DNA from: DATDIC01 sp963777625
GTDB lineage: Bacteria > Pseudomonadota > Alphaproteobacteria > Acetobacterales > Acetobacteraceae
Length of the DNA: 64,000 nt
Reading direction: 5' to 3'
Assembly (NCBI GenBank): GCA_963777625.1
Contig: CAVZRO010000006.1
Location: forward strand, 124,001 to 188,000
Positions 17,823 to 25,838 of the stretch are shown here, piece after piece; within the stretch, counting starts at the first letter, position 1, and each line of letters opens with the position of its first letter. The notes under the pieces were generated by a model. It was not told the origin of the DNA. It saw only the letters and a list, made by a program, of their open reading frames with translations, and did not search any database. Made by a program: the position numbers and the translations under genes.

Positions 17823-18399
17823 CCTCCGGGGCGACATCGACAAGCGTCAGCCCTGATTGCCCAACCTCGAACACACCGAGATCCGTGATCACCAGATCGA
17901 CTACTCCCGCCCCGGTCAGCGGCAGAGTGCAGCGTTTCAGCAACTTGGGTCTGCCGGCGGCGGTATGCTCCATCAGCACCACCACGCGCGGGACCCCGGC
18001 CACCAGGTCCATCGCGCCGCCCATCCCCTTTATCATCTTGCCCGGGATCATCCAGTTGGCCAGGTCGCCGTTCTCCGCCACCTGGAGCGCACCGAGGATG
18101 GAAATATCGATATGCCCACCGCGCACCATGGCGAAACTCGCAGCGCTATCGAAATAGCTGGTGGTCGGCAGCTCCGTGACGGTCTGCTTGCCGGCGTTGA
18201 TCAGATCGGCGTCCTCCTCGCCTTCGAACGGGAAGGGACCGATGCCCATCATGCCGTTCTCGGAATGGAGCTGTATCGACATCCCCGGCGGGATATGGTT
18301 CGCCACCAGCGTCGGGATGCCGATGCCGAGATTGACATAGAATCCGTCCTGCAATTCCCGCGCGGCGCGGGCCGCCATCTGATCGCGTGTCCAGGCCAT
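17749..18399 (-). CDS. scoB: Succinyl-CoA:3-ketoacid CoA-transferase subunit B
   Basis: Beta subunit of the CoA-transferase that swaps CoA between succinyl-CoA and acetoacetate. 216 residues, with FYVNLGIGIPTLVANHIPPG and the catalytic glutamate region LHSENGMMGIGPFP (E47). The C-terminus is at the family's usual place. It follows scoA by 14 bases, so the two are co-expressed. The neighbouring acetoacetyl-CoA-synthetase-like remnant hints that ketone-body or polyhydroxybutyrate breakdown was once handled here. Confidence 0.93.
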   Translation of the reverse strand: MAWTRDQMAARAARELQDGFYVNLGIGIPTLVANHIPPGMSIQLHSENGMMGIGPFPFEGEEDADLINAGKQTVTELPTTSYFDSAASFAMVRGGHIDISILGALQVAENGDLANWMIPGKMIKGMGGAMDLVAGVPRVVVLMEHTAAGRPKLLKRCTLPLTGAGVVDLVITDLGVFEVGQSGLTLVDVAPEVTVEELRAKTEADFAVASGLVPAA

Positions 18400-18413
18400 C
18401 GCGGCGTTCCCCT

Positions 18414-19121
18414 TCAGTATCGCTTGCGTACCGTGCGCTGTTCGATCCGCTTTTCGCTGGTTGCCAGCGGTACGATCCGGTCAACAAAAATTCCTGGCGT
18501 GATGATGTGGTCGGGATCGATCTCACCCGGTGCAACCAATTCCTCGGTTTCCACCACGGTAACCTTGGCGGCGGTGGCCATGACAGGATTGAAGTTCCGC
18601 GCCGTCTTCCGATAGATCAGGTTGCCTTCGTGATCTGCCTTCCAGGCATGAATGATGGCCAGGTCCGCATGCAGTCCGCGTTCCAGCACATAGGTGCGGC
18701 CGTCGAACACGCGCGCCTCCTTGCCGTCGGCAACCTGGGTGCCGGCGCCGGTCGCGGTATAGAACGCCGGCACCCCGGCTCCGCCCGCCCGGATGCGCTC
18801 GGCGAGCGTACCTTGCGGGTTGAATTCGATCTCCAACTCGCCGGCCAGGTACTGGCGGGCGAACGTGGCGTTTTCCCCGACATAGGAGCTGATCATCTTG
18901 CGAACCTGGCGGCCTTGCAGCAGCAGCCCCAGCCCGGCGTCATCGACGCCGGCATTATTGGACACCACGACCAGATCCTTCACGCCGCTGTCGCGAATCG
19001 CGGCGATCAGGGCACTCGGTATACCGCACAGGCCGAAACCGCCGGAATAAATCATCATGCCGTCATGCAGAAGCCCCACTAGGGCTGTCGCGGCATCCGG
19101 ATAAACCTTGTTCACGGCCAT
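18414..19121 (-). CDS. scoA: Succinyl-CoA:3-ketoacid CoA-transferase subunit A
   Basis: Alpha subunit partnering ScoB. 235 residues: MAVNKVYPDAATALVGLLHD, the glycine-rich CoA-binding loop GGFGLCGIP (27-35), then LVVVSNNAGVDDAGLGLLLQ and GEFNPQGTLAERIR-like segments. Normal length. It starts four bases after the end of the MotB-like gene upstream, so transcription may read through from the motor module, although a functional connection is not obvious. Confidence 0.93.
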   Translation of the reverse strand: MAVNKVYPDAATALVGLLHDGMMIYSGGFGLCGIPSALIAAIRDSGVKDLVVVSNNAGVDDAGLGLLLQGRQVRKMISSYVGENATFARQYLAGELEIEFNPQGTLAERIRAGGAGVPAFYTATGAGTQVADGKEARVFDGRTYVLERGLHADLAIIHAWKADHEGNLIYRKTARNFNPVMATAAKVTVVETEELVAPGEIDPDHIITPGIFVDRIVPLATSEKRIEQRTVRKRY

Positions 19122-19125
19122 GACG

Positions 19126-20472
19126 CTACCCCGTTTTCCCGCTGCCGTAATCAGTCAGGCGCAACTCGATCCGTCGGTTGCGGGAGTAAGCGTCCGGCGT
19201 GTCGGCGGAATCGAGCGGGTGGTTGTCGCCGAACGCGGTCGCCGCCAAATTCCCCGGCGGAACGCCATCGGCGATCAGCAGGTTCACCACGCTGATCGCC
19301 CGTGCCGCCGACAGGTCCCAGTTGGAGGTGAACTGGCCGCCGGTGATTGGTTGCCGGTCGGCATAGCCGTCAACGTCGAGCACCCAATTGACCTTCGGCG
19401 GTATCTGCGTAGAGATCTGCTTGATCGTGTCGGCCAGCTTGCTGATCTGGATCACGCCGTCGGTACTCAGGGCCGCGCTACCGACCGGAAACAGCACGTC
19501 GCTTTCGATCACGAACCGGTCGCCGACTACGTGGATGCCCGGCTTGTCGGCCAATATCTTGCGCAGCTCGCCAAAGAACTCGCTGCGATAGGATTGCAGC
19601 TCCTGCACTTTTGCCGCCAACGCGACGTTGAGCTGCTGGCCAAGATTGGCGATCTGCACGTCCTTGTCGCGTCCCGATGCCTGCTCCAGCTCGAGCGCCT
19701 GGGCGACAGCATTCAATTGCGACCTGAGGTTATCGACCTGCCGGTTGAGGAGCGCGATCTGCGCCGCCGCGCTGTTGCCCAGGTCATGTTCCTTGGCAAG
19801 CTCCGCCTCGACCGCCTGGCGACGCTGCTGCTCCGACATGGCCTTGGCCGCCGCATTCTCCGTCTGCGTCTCGAGCTGATCGCGCAGCGCCTGCAAGGCC
19901 CGGACCTGTTCGGCCAGCTTGGCGAGGTCGCCCAGCCGCGCCTGGATCGTGTCCTTGTCCGCAGTAACGGTCTTGTTGAGCTCCGTCGCCTCTTTCCGCA
20001 TGTCGGCAAGCTGTTGCTGCAAGTCGCCGAGCTGGCCCTGAAGCTGCTGCGCCCGCGATCCGTTGGTCTGGGCAAGCTTCGTGGCACCGCTTAGTTGTGT
20101 CTGCAACGTATTGCGCTCCGCCAGCACCTGGGTCACCTGGTCCTGCAGCCGAGCGAGCTGGGTCGACAGCGATGCGCGGTCCGACTGCGTCGCGGCGAGC
20201 TGCGCCGTCAACTGCGCGACCGACTGCTCCAGCCCCGCGGCGTGACCTTTCTCCAGCGACAGCATATGGCTGACATCGGCAAGCTGTTGCGTGACCTTGT
20301 CGAGCGCCTTGCTGCGCCCGTTCAGCGCCGCGGACAGAAAGAACTGTGCCAGCACGAACACCAGCAGCACGAAGATGATGACCAGCAGCAGCGTGGACAG
20401 CGCGTCGACATAGCCGGGCCAGGCTTCAAGGCCGGCGGTGGCCGCGCCGCGGCGGCGGGAAAGCTGGCCCAT
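19126..20472 (-). CDS. MotB/ZorB-like protein: TM anchor, long coiled coil, OmpA peptidoglycan-binding domain
   Basis: 448 residues. One membrane span near the N-terminus (YVDALSTLLLVIIFVLLVFV) contains an Asp at residue 23, in the place of the proton-binding Asp of MotB and TolR. A ~200-residue Gln/Leu/Ala-rich coiled coil follows (about 55-265), then a C-terminal OmpA domain (FVIESDVLFPVGSAALSTDG through NRRIELRLTDYG). It directly follows the ExbB/MotA-like gene, the expected partner. No flagellar genes are near. The coiled coil is much longer than in MotB or TolR. Confidence 0.8.
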   Translation of the reverse strand: MGQLSRRRGAATAGLEAWPGYVDALSTLLLVIIFVLLVFVLAQFFLSAALNGRSKALDKVTQQLADVSHMLSLEKGHAAGLEQSVAQLTAQLAATQSDRASLSTQLARLQDQVTQVLAERNTLQTQLSGATKLAQTNGSRAQQLQGQLGDLQQQLADMRKEATELNKTVTADKDTIQARLGDLAKLAEQVRALQALRDQLETQTENAAAKAMSEQQRRQAVEAELAKEHDLGNSAAAQIALLNRQVDNLRSQLNAVAQALELEQASGRDKDVQIANLGQQLNVALAAKVQELQSYRSEFFGELRKILADKPGIHVVGDRFVIESDVLFPVGSAALSTDGVIQISKLADTIKQISTQIPPKVNWVLDVDGYADRQPITGGQFTSNWDLSAARAISVVNLLIADGVPPGNLAATAFGDNHPLDSADTPDAYSRNRRIELRLTDYGSGKTG

Positions 20473-21627
20473 TTACCGCTGCTCCTCGGCCAAGGCCGCG
20501 ATAGTGCGGGTCAGCAGGCGCAGATCGTTGCGCAACTCCGCGGTGCTCTGCGCCCGTCCCTGCTCCGTTTCGGTGAGCAGGCGTTGCAGATAGAGTTCGA
20601 TATTGCGCAGGTGACCGCGGATCGCATCGTCGAATCCGCTGTCCGATCGCCGGTCGGCGATGCGCTGCAAGGCCGGACCGAGTGCCGCCTGCGCCTCGGC
20701 GATGCGCAGCATCAGTTGCTGGTTGGCGCGCATCGTGTCGGAAAACGCGCCCATCCGTTCGGTCAACGCCAGCACGGCCTGGTTGGAGTTGGTGCGGCTC
20801 TCCTCGCCGCGGCCCAGGATGCTCTGCAAATTCTCCATGTTCTCCGCGGTCTGCTCCAGCAGAGCCTGGACATAGACCGGGATCGAACCTTCACCTTCGG
20901 CCAGCACGCCGGACGACAGGCGGGTCAGGCCGGCCAGCCATTCTTCCAGCTCGTTGAAGAACCGGTTTTGCGCCTGCCCGGCGGTGAGGTCGAGAAAGCC
21001 CAGCACCAGCGCGCCGGAAAGCCCGAACAAGCTGGCGGAGAACGCGGTGCCCATGCCGGTGAGCGGCCCCATCAGGCCGGCCTTGAGCTGCTCGAACATC
21101 TGGTTGAGATCGCTCTGCGCGCTGATCGACATGGCGCCGATCACGTCGGACACCGCGGTGACCGTCTTCAGGAGGCCCCAGAACGTGCCCAGCAGGCCGA
21201 GGAAGATCAGCAATCCGGTCATGTAGCGCGACAGCTCGCGGCTCTCATCCAGGCGGGAGGCGATGCTGTCGAGCAGGCTGCGCGTCGCGGTCGCCGACAG
21301 AGTGAAACGACTCTGGCCGGGCCGGGCGGCTGCATCGCGTGCGGCGAGCATGCTTGCCATCGGGGCGAGCAGCCGGGGCGCCGGCAGCGCGGCCAGCCGC
21401 TTCCGCCCGCTCTGGTAGGTCTCTGCCCAGGTCACCTCGGGTGAGAGTCGCAGCACCTGACGGAGGTTCCAGGCGATACCGGCCAGCAGGATGAACACGA
21501 TCAGGCTGTTCAGTCCGATATTATTCTCGAAAATCCGCAACAGTACCGGCGACAGCAGGCCGGCCACGACCGCCACCGCGACCAGGAACAGCAGCATCCG
21601 GATCAGATAGACGGTGGGGCGTGTCAT
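20473..21627 (-). CDS. MotA/TolQ/ExbB-family proton channel with extended cytoplasmic tail
   Basis: 384 residues. Predicted membrane spans at about 8-31, 38-58, 135-157 and 188-215. The last two carry the family core (TGLLIFLGLLGTFWGLLKTV; GPLTGMGTAFSASLFGLSGA). The C-terminal ~165 residues are helical, Gln/Glu/Leu-rich and probably form a cytoplasmic coiled coil. With the downstream MotB-like protein it should form an ion-driven 5:2-type motor. Its start overlaps the OmpA-like gene's stop by 4 bases and the MotB-like start follows its stop immediately. Confidence 0.8.
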   Translation of the reverse strand: MTRPTVYLIRMLLFLVAVAVVAGLLSPVLLRIFENNIGLNSLIVFILLAGIAWNLRQVLRLSPEVTWAETYQSGRKRLAALPAPRLLAPMASMLAARDAAARPGQSRFTLSATATRSLLDSIASRLDESRELSRYMTGLLIFLGLLGTFWGLLKTVTAVSDVIGAMSISAQSDLNQMFEQLKAGLMGPLTGMGTAFSASLFGLSGALVLGFLDLTAGQAQNRFFNELEEWLAGLTRLSSGVLAEGEGSIPVYVQALLEQTAENMENLQSILGRGEESRTNSNQAVLALTERMGAFSDTMRANQQLMLRIAEAQAALGPALQRIADRRSDSGFDDAIRGHLRNIELYLQRLLTETEQGRAQSTAELRNDLRLLTRTIAALAEEQR

Positions 21628-22436
21628 TCCTGTTTTCCCCCGGGTGCCGCATTCGGCGTGGCCGCAGCGGTTGTGGCGGGCGCATTGGCCCCCATGACGG
21701 TGATGTCGGCCCGGTCGGGCGATCCGCTGCCCGCCTCGGCACCGAGCGCGCGCAGATAGATCCGGGTGGATGACACGCCGGCGGCGGTCAAGGCGCTGCG
21801 GATCGCCAAGGCCCGGGACAACGACAGCCGGCGCGCGGAAGACGGATCATCCGCCTGCCCGTGCGCATAGGCCAGTACATTGAAACTGATCGAGTCCCTT
21901 GCCGGCACGGAGTGCGCCAGCGATGCGACCGCCGCCGCGCTGGCGGGGCTGAGATCAGCCGAGTCGGGTCCGAAGGAGACAGTCAGGCCGGAGGCGTTCG
22001 CTGTCGCATGGCTGGGAGCCTGGGCCACTACGGGCGGCGGAGGCGGGGCGGCCGCAGGGGTCGGAGGCGGAAGCGGCGCCAAGGCGACCTGTGGCGGCGC
22101 GGCAGGCGGGACCACCGCGGCTGGGGGAGCGAGCGGAGGCGCCGGACGCGGCGCCACCCCCGATGATCCAGCCGGCGTAGCGCTCGGCGCGGCGGTCGCG
22201 ACGGTCGCCGTACCGGCGATACCGGGTGGGATCGGCGGGACCGGAAGCACGCGGGCTACCCGACGCTGCGCGGATCGCGGGCGGGCGCGGTAATGCCGCG
22301 CCTCCGGTGTCACCCGGTTCGCGGGCGCGCCGGTTGTCGGCAGAGCGTTCAGGGCGTTGAGGTTCACCGTGACCTGCGCGAACGCCGGCGCGGCGACGCA
22401 CAGCGGAACCGTCAACAGGAGGAACAAAAAGCGCAT
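21624..22436 (-). CDS. Secreted OmpA-like protein with Pro/Ala-rich linker
   Basis: 270 residues, first gene of the motor module. Signal peptide RFLFLLLTVPLCVAAPAFA with likely cleavage before QVTVNLNALN. Residues ~65-140 are a low-complexity Pro/Ala stretch, suited to spanning the periplasm or cell wall. The C-terminal ~115 residues are OmpA-like (LTVSFGPDSADLSPASAAAV; SLSRALAIRSALTAAGV), though the arginine/aspartate peptidoglycan-binding motif is only loosely kept. It could be the periplasmic partner of the MotA/MotB-like pair. Confidence 0.7.
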   Translation of the reverse strand: MRFLFLLLTVPLCVAAPAFAQVTVNLNALNALPTTGAPANRVTPEARHYRARPRSAQRRVARVLPVPPIPPGIAGTATVATAAPSATPAGSSGVAPRPAPPLAPPAAVVPPAAPPQVALAPLPPPTPAAAPPPPPVVAQAPSHATANASGLTVSFGPDSADLSPASAAAVASLAHSVPARDSISFNVLAYAHGQADDPSSARRLSLSRALAIRSALTAAGVSSTRIYLRALGAEAGSGSPDRADITVMGANAPATTAAATPNAAPGGKQE

Positions 22437-22531
22437 CTGCCCGGCAACCTACAGCTTGTTCGGGCCAAGGGGAATCGGCACGTCCGGCGAAATGGGACCG
22501 CCGGAGCTAGAAATGAACCGAGCGGCCTGAC

Positions 22532-23209
22532 CTAGCTGCGACGCGGGTCCGCCACGCGGGCAAGCCGCGTGATCTCCGCCTCCATTTGCGCGGTGGTGCG
22601 CTGCCGGCAATAGCCCTGATTGTTACGAAATGCCCAGTCGTGCCGCTCCTGGCTCAAAGTGACGCAGGCATCGGTGACCGCCGTTACCAAATAGCCCAGA
22701 TCGCAGGCATCGCGAATCGCCAAATCGACACACTGATCGGTCAGGCCGCCGGCAATGATCAGCGATCGCACGCCAAGGTTGCGCAGCACGTAATCGATGT
22801 TGGTGGAGATGAAAACAGATGACGAGGTCTTGGGAAGCACGATCTCATCGGCTTCGGGCGAGATCTCCTCCAGCACCTTTGCGTCCCAGGAGCCGCGTGG
22901 CACGTTGAGCCCACTGATCTTGTAATCGAGGCTGCGGTCGCGGCCGTCGTGCGTCAGGCTCTCGATCACTGTGTACATCACCTCGATGCCAGCGCGGCGA
23001 CAGGCGATCTGCAGGCGGCGCATGTTGGGCAAAGCCGATTGGCGCAGAGTATGGAAGAAGTAGCCGTAGCGCGCCTCCCGTTCGGCTTCGGGCAACCCGG
23101 CATATTCGCCGCCATCAGGGCGCGAGCAATAATTCTGAATATCGACGAACAACAGGGCCGCGTGCGTCGGGTCGATATCGACCTCGCGGCTGAGCCCCGA
23201 GGCGTTCAT
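22532..23209 (-). CDS. Isochorismatase-family cysteine hydrolase
   Basis: Amidohydrolase of the isochorismatase/nicotinamidase fold, 225 residues. The catalytic triad is visible: D23 in ALLFVDIQNYC, K127 in IVLPKTSSSVF and C160 in GGLTDQCVDLAIRDA. The first-shell residues resemble N-carbamoylsarcosine amidase or ureidoacrylate/biuret hydrolases rather than isochorismatase itself, so a carbamoyl-amide substrate is plausible but unproven. Its start overlaps the stop of the amidohydrolase gene upstream by 4 bases, so the two probably act in one nitrogen-salvage step. Confidence 0.82.
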   Translation of the reverse strand: MNASGLSREVDIDPTHAALLFVDIQNYCSRPDGGEYAGLPEAEREARYGYFFHTLRQSALPNMRRLQIACRRAGIEVMYTVIESLTHDGRDRSLDYKISGLNVPRGSWDAKVLEEISPEADEIVLPKTSSSVFISTNIDYVLRNLGVRSLIIAGGLTDQCVDLAIRDACDLGYLVTAVTDACVTLSQERHDWAFRNNQGYCRQRTTAQMEAEITRLARVADPRRS

Positions 23210-24021
23210 GGCGTGCTGTCCTGCAGCCGGCGATCGGCTTCGGTCAGCAGCCGGACGAAGCGGTCGGCCCAGGCCGCCTCGCCTTCCCGGTCGGCGATCA
23301 GGTCCTGGCGGATCTCGATCTCGACATGCGGCAGGCCGCGCCGTTCAGCGTGGATAGGCACGGTGTAGTCGGTCAGATCGCTGACGCTGTACGGGGCGTT
23401 GTCGCCGATCGTCAGGCCGGGTTCGGCATGCAGCAGGTCCAGCAGGATGCGGGCGAGCCGGGCATCCCGGTTGTACAGCACGCCGACCTGCATGGCCCGC
23501 GATTCGCCCCGAAACACGGGGGTAAAGCTGTGCATCGCCACCAGCACCGTTCGCCGGGCTCCGCGCGTGTCGAGGATGCGGTCGATGCAGTCGTGATATG
23601 GCACGAATATCTCGCGCCGACGCGCGAGACGATCGGCCGGGGAGAGGTTGCGGTTGCCGGGAACCTCGGTGGCTTCGCTGAGCTCCGGGATGGAGCTTGG
23701 CACCTCCGGTGACCGGTTGCAGTCAATCACCAGTCGCGAATAGGTCTGGAAGATTGCGGTGGCGTCCAGCGCCTCGGACAGGCGTTCGGTGACCCCGGCG
23801 ATGCCGATGTCCCAGCCAATATGCCGGTCGAGCTCGCGTTGCGGCAGGCCAAGCGTACCGAGCCGGTGTGGGATGACCCGGCCGGCATGATCGGCCGTGA
23901 GCACCATATCCGACCGCCCCTCCGGCCGCAGTACGCGGAACGGCGTCGGCTCGTCCGGATGGAGCAGCGGAGCCGGACCGCTGGCACCGGCCGCGCGGCT
24001 ATGATCATCATCCGTCATCAT
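23206..24021 (-). CDS. N-formylglutamate amidohydrolase family protein
   Basis: 271 residues (or 270 from the second Met). Family signatures: VLTADHAGRVIPHRLGTLGL, HIGWDIGIAGVTERLSEALD, the YSRLVIDCNRSP segment, VAMHSFTPVF and HVEIEIRQDLI with conserved acidic and His residues for metal binding. These zinc enzymes release glutamate from N-formylglutamate (HutG type) or act on related N-acyl compounds. No hut genes are nearby; the partner here is a cysteine amidohydrolase. The start codon overlaps the start of the opposite-strand TPR gene. Confidence 0.85.
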   Translation of the reverse strand: MMTDDDHSRAAGASGPAPLLHPDEPTPFRVLRPEGRSDMVLTADHAGRVIPHRLGTLGLPQRELDRHIGWDIGIAGVTERLSEALDATAIFQTYSRLVIDCNRSPEVPSSIPELSEATEVPGNRNLSPADRLARRREIFVPYHDCIDRILDTRGARRTVLVAMHSFTPVFRGESRAMQVGVLYNRDARLARILLDLLHAEPGLTIGDNAPYSVSDLTDYTVPIHAERRGLPHVEIEIRQDLIADREGEAAWADRFVRLLTEADRRLQDSTP

Positions 24022-25828
24022 GATGGCGATCAGCCCTACGGGTCGATCCGAGTCAAGCGCGACCCTGAGCCGGCTGCACGCGCTGGGGATGGCGCATGCG
24101 CGGGAGGGACGGCTGACCGAGGCGCTGGCGGCGTTCCGGGCGGCGATCCGGATTGCGCCGCGGCAGGGCGGGTTGCATTACCTGGCTGGAACGGCCCTGG
24201 CACGCCTCGGGCGTTGGGACGAGGCGATCGCGGCGTATCGCGCGGAGCTGGCAATCAATTCGCGCCACGCCGGGTCCCTGGCGGGAATTGGGATGGTGCT
24301 GGCGCGCGCGGGTCAATCGCCGGAGGCGATCCGTTGGTTGCGCAAGGCGCTCGACATTGCCCCGAACGATGCGGCGGCACTGCGGGTCCTGGGCGACTGC
24401 CTGATCAAGCAAGAACGCCCGGACGAGGCGATCCGTGCCCTTGATCGCGCGCTGGAGGTGCAGCCCGACAATCCGGCGGTGTGGTCGATGCGCGGCGTGG
24501 CCGACATGCAGCTCGGCCGCGTTGAAGCGGCCCTGCAACGGTTCAAGCGGGCGCTGGAACTGGGGCCAAACAACGCGGACGCTCGCCAGCAATGGCTGTA
24601 TGCGTTGCAGCACCGGGCAGGCGTGACGCGCCGGGAGCTGCTTGAGGAGCATCGCGCCTGGAGCGGCGGCATTGCCAACGGGCGCGTGCGCGCGCGGCTG
24701 GATTTTCCGAACGATCCCGATCCGGACCGGCTCCCACGGCTTGGCATCGTTTCAAAGGAGCTCAGTCGCGGTGTGGTGGCGAGCTTGACGCTGCGCGGAT
24801 TTGAGGCGCTGGCGGCAGTTGGATTCAGCATCGCCTGCTTCTGCCTGAGCGAGCGTCGCGATGAGGTGACGGAGCGGTTTCGCCGGATCTCGGCTGCGTG
24901 GCACGACATGCCTGATGCGGGTGACGTGGCGATCCTGGCGGCAATCGAGCGCGAGCAGATCGACATCCTGTTCGACCTGGCCGGCCCGACCCGGCACGGA
25001 TGCCTGCCCCTGTTCGCACGACGGGCCGCGCCCGTGCAGGTGACTTGGGCGGGGTATGTCGGCACCACCGGACTGGCGACGATGGACGCTCTGATCGCCG
25101 ATCCGGTGCAGGTGCCACCCGACGAGGGCGCGGATTACGTGGAGCAGGTGCTCCGGTTGCCCGATTGTTACGTCTGCTTCGATCCGCCGGCCGAGGCGCC
25201 GGTGGTGGGACCGCTTCCGATGCTGGCGAACGGATATGCGACATTCGGGTGCTTCAACCGTGCGGCCAAGCTCAATCCGCCGATTGCACGGCTATGGGCG
25301 AGGGTTTTGAATGGTCTGCCGGGCAGCCGCCTGCTGCTGGCGCGTGGCAATTTCGGTGCAGGAGCGGTGCGCGATGAGATTCTGCGGCTGCTGACCGAGG
25401 CCGGAGTGCCGACGGAGCGCATCGAGTTCCGGGGGACCGAGTCGCACGCCGAACTGCTGGAGGCGCATGGGCGGGTAGACATCATGTTGGACCCGCAGCC
25501 TTACTCCGGTGGCGTGATGACGCTGGAGGCGCTGTGGATGGGCGTGCCGGTGGTGACCTGGCCCGGAGAAACGTTTGCCGGGCGGCATGCCGCATCACAC
25601 CTGCGGGCCGTCGGGTTGCTCGAATGGGTTGCGCCGGACGCCGGGGGCTATGTGGCCACCGCGATTGCGCACGCTGGAGAGAGGGAGAAGCTGACGGAAC
25701 TGCGGGCCGGACTGCGCGAGCGAGTCGCGGCGTCGCCGTTGGGTGACGGGAAACGATTTGCCGTGCAGTTGCAGGTGGAATTGCAGCGAGTGTGGCGGCG
25801 GTGGTGCAAGGATCGTCGGGGCGGGTAG
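24020..25828 (+). CDS. TPR-repeat protein with SPINDLY/OGT-like glycosyltransferase domain (GT41)
   Basis: 602 residues: about five TPR units (residues 20-195, each with alternating Leu/Ala helices such as EAIAAYRAELAINSRHAGSL), then an OGT-type GT41 domain. Recognisable GT41 pieces are APVQVTWAGYVGTTGLATMD, TFGCFNRAAKLNPPIARLWA with the conserved UDP-contact lysine, and DIMLDPQPYSGGVMTLEALW. The first motif reads LGIVSKELSRGVVASLT (241-257), where bacterial OGT-like proteins normally have DFRxHPV; the His is Gly here. Probably a protein or glycan glycosyltransferase; activity uncertain. Confidence 0.82.
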   Translation: MMAISPTGRSESSATLSRLHALGMAHAREGRLTEALAAFRAAIRIAPRQGGLHYLAGTALARLGRWDEAIAAYRAELAINSRHAGSLAGIGMVLARAGQSPEAIRWLRKALDIAPNDAAALRVLGDCLIKQERPDEAIRALDRALEVQPDNPAVWSMRGVADMQLGRVEAALQRFKRALELGPNNADARQQWLYALQHRAGVTRRELLEEHRAWSGGIANGRVRARLDFPNDPDPDRLPRLGIVSKELSRGVVASLTLRGFEALAAVGFSIACFCLSERRDEVTERFRRISAAWHDMPDAGDVAILAAIEREQIDILFDLAGPTRHGCLPLFARRAAPVQVTWAGYVGTTGLATMDALIADPVQVPPDEGADYVEQVLRLPDCYVCFDPPAEAPVVGPLPMLANGYATFGCFNRAAKLNPPIARLWARVLNGLPGSRLLLARGNFGAGAVRDEILRLLTEAGVPTERIEFRGTESHAELLEAHGRVDIMLDPQPYSGGVMTLEALWMGVPVVTWPGETFAGRHAASHLRAVGLLEWVAPDAGGYVATAIAHAGEREKLTELRAGLRERVAASPLGDGKRFAVQLQVELQRVWRRWCKDRRGG

Positions 25829-25838
25829 GCATGTCTCC

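Noticed and set aside
19126..22436. Zorya defence system
   Set aside because: MotA/MotB-like pair with coiled coils resembles ZorAB, but the adjacent genes are scoAB and amidohydrolases; no ZorC/ZorD/ZorE-like gene is present.
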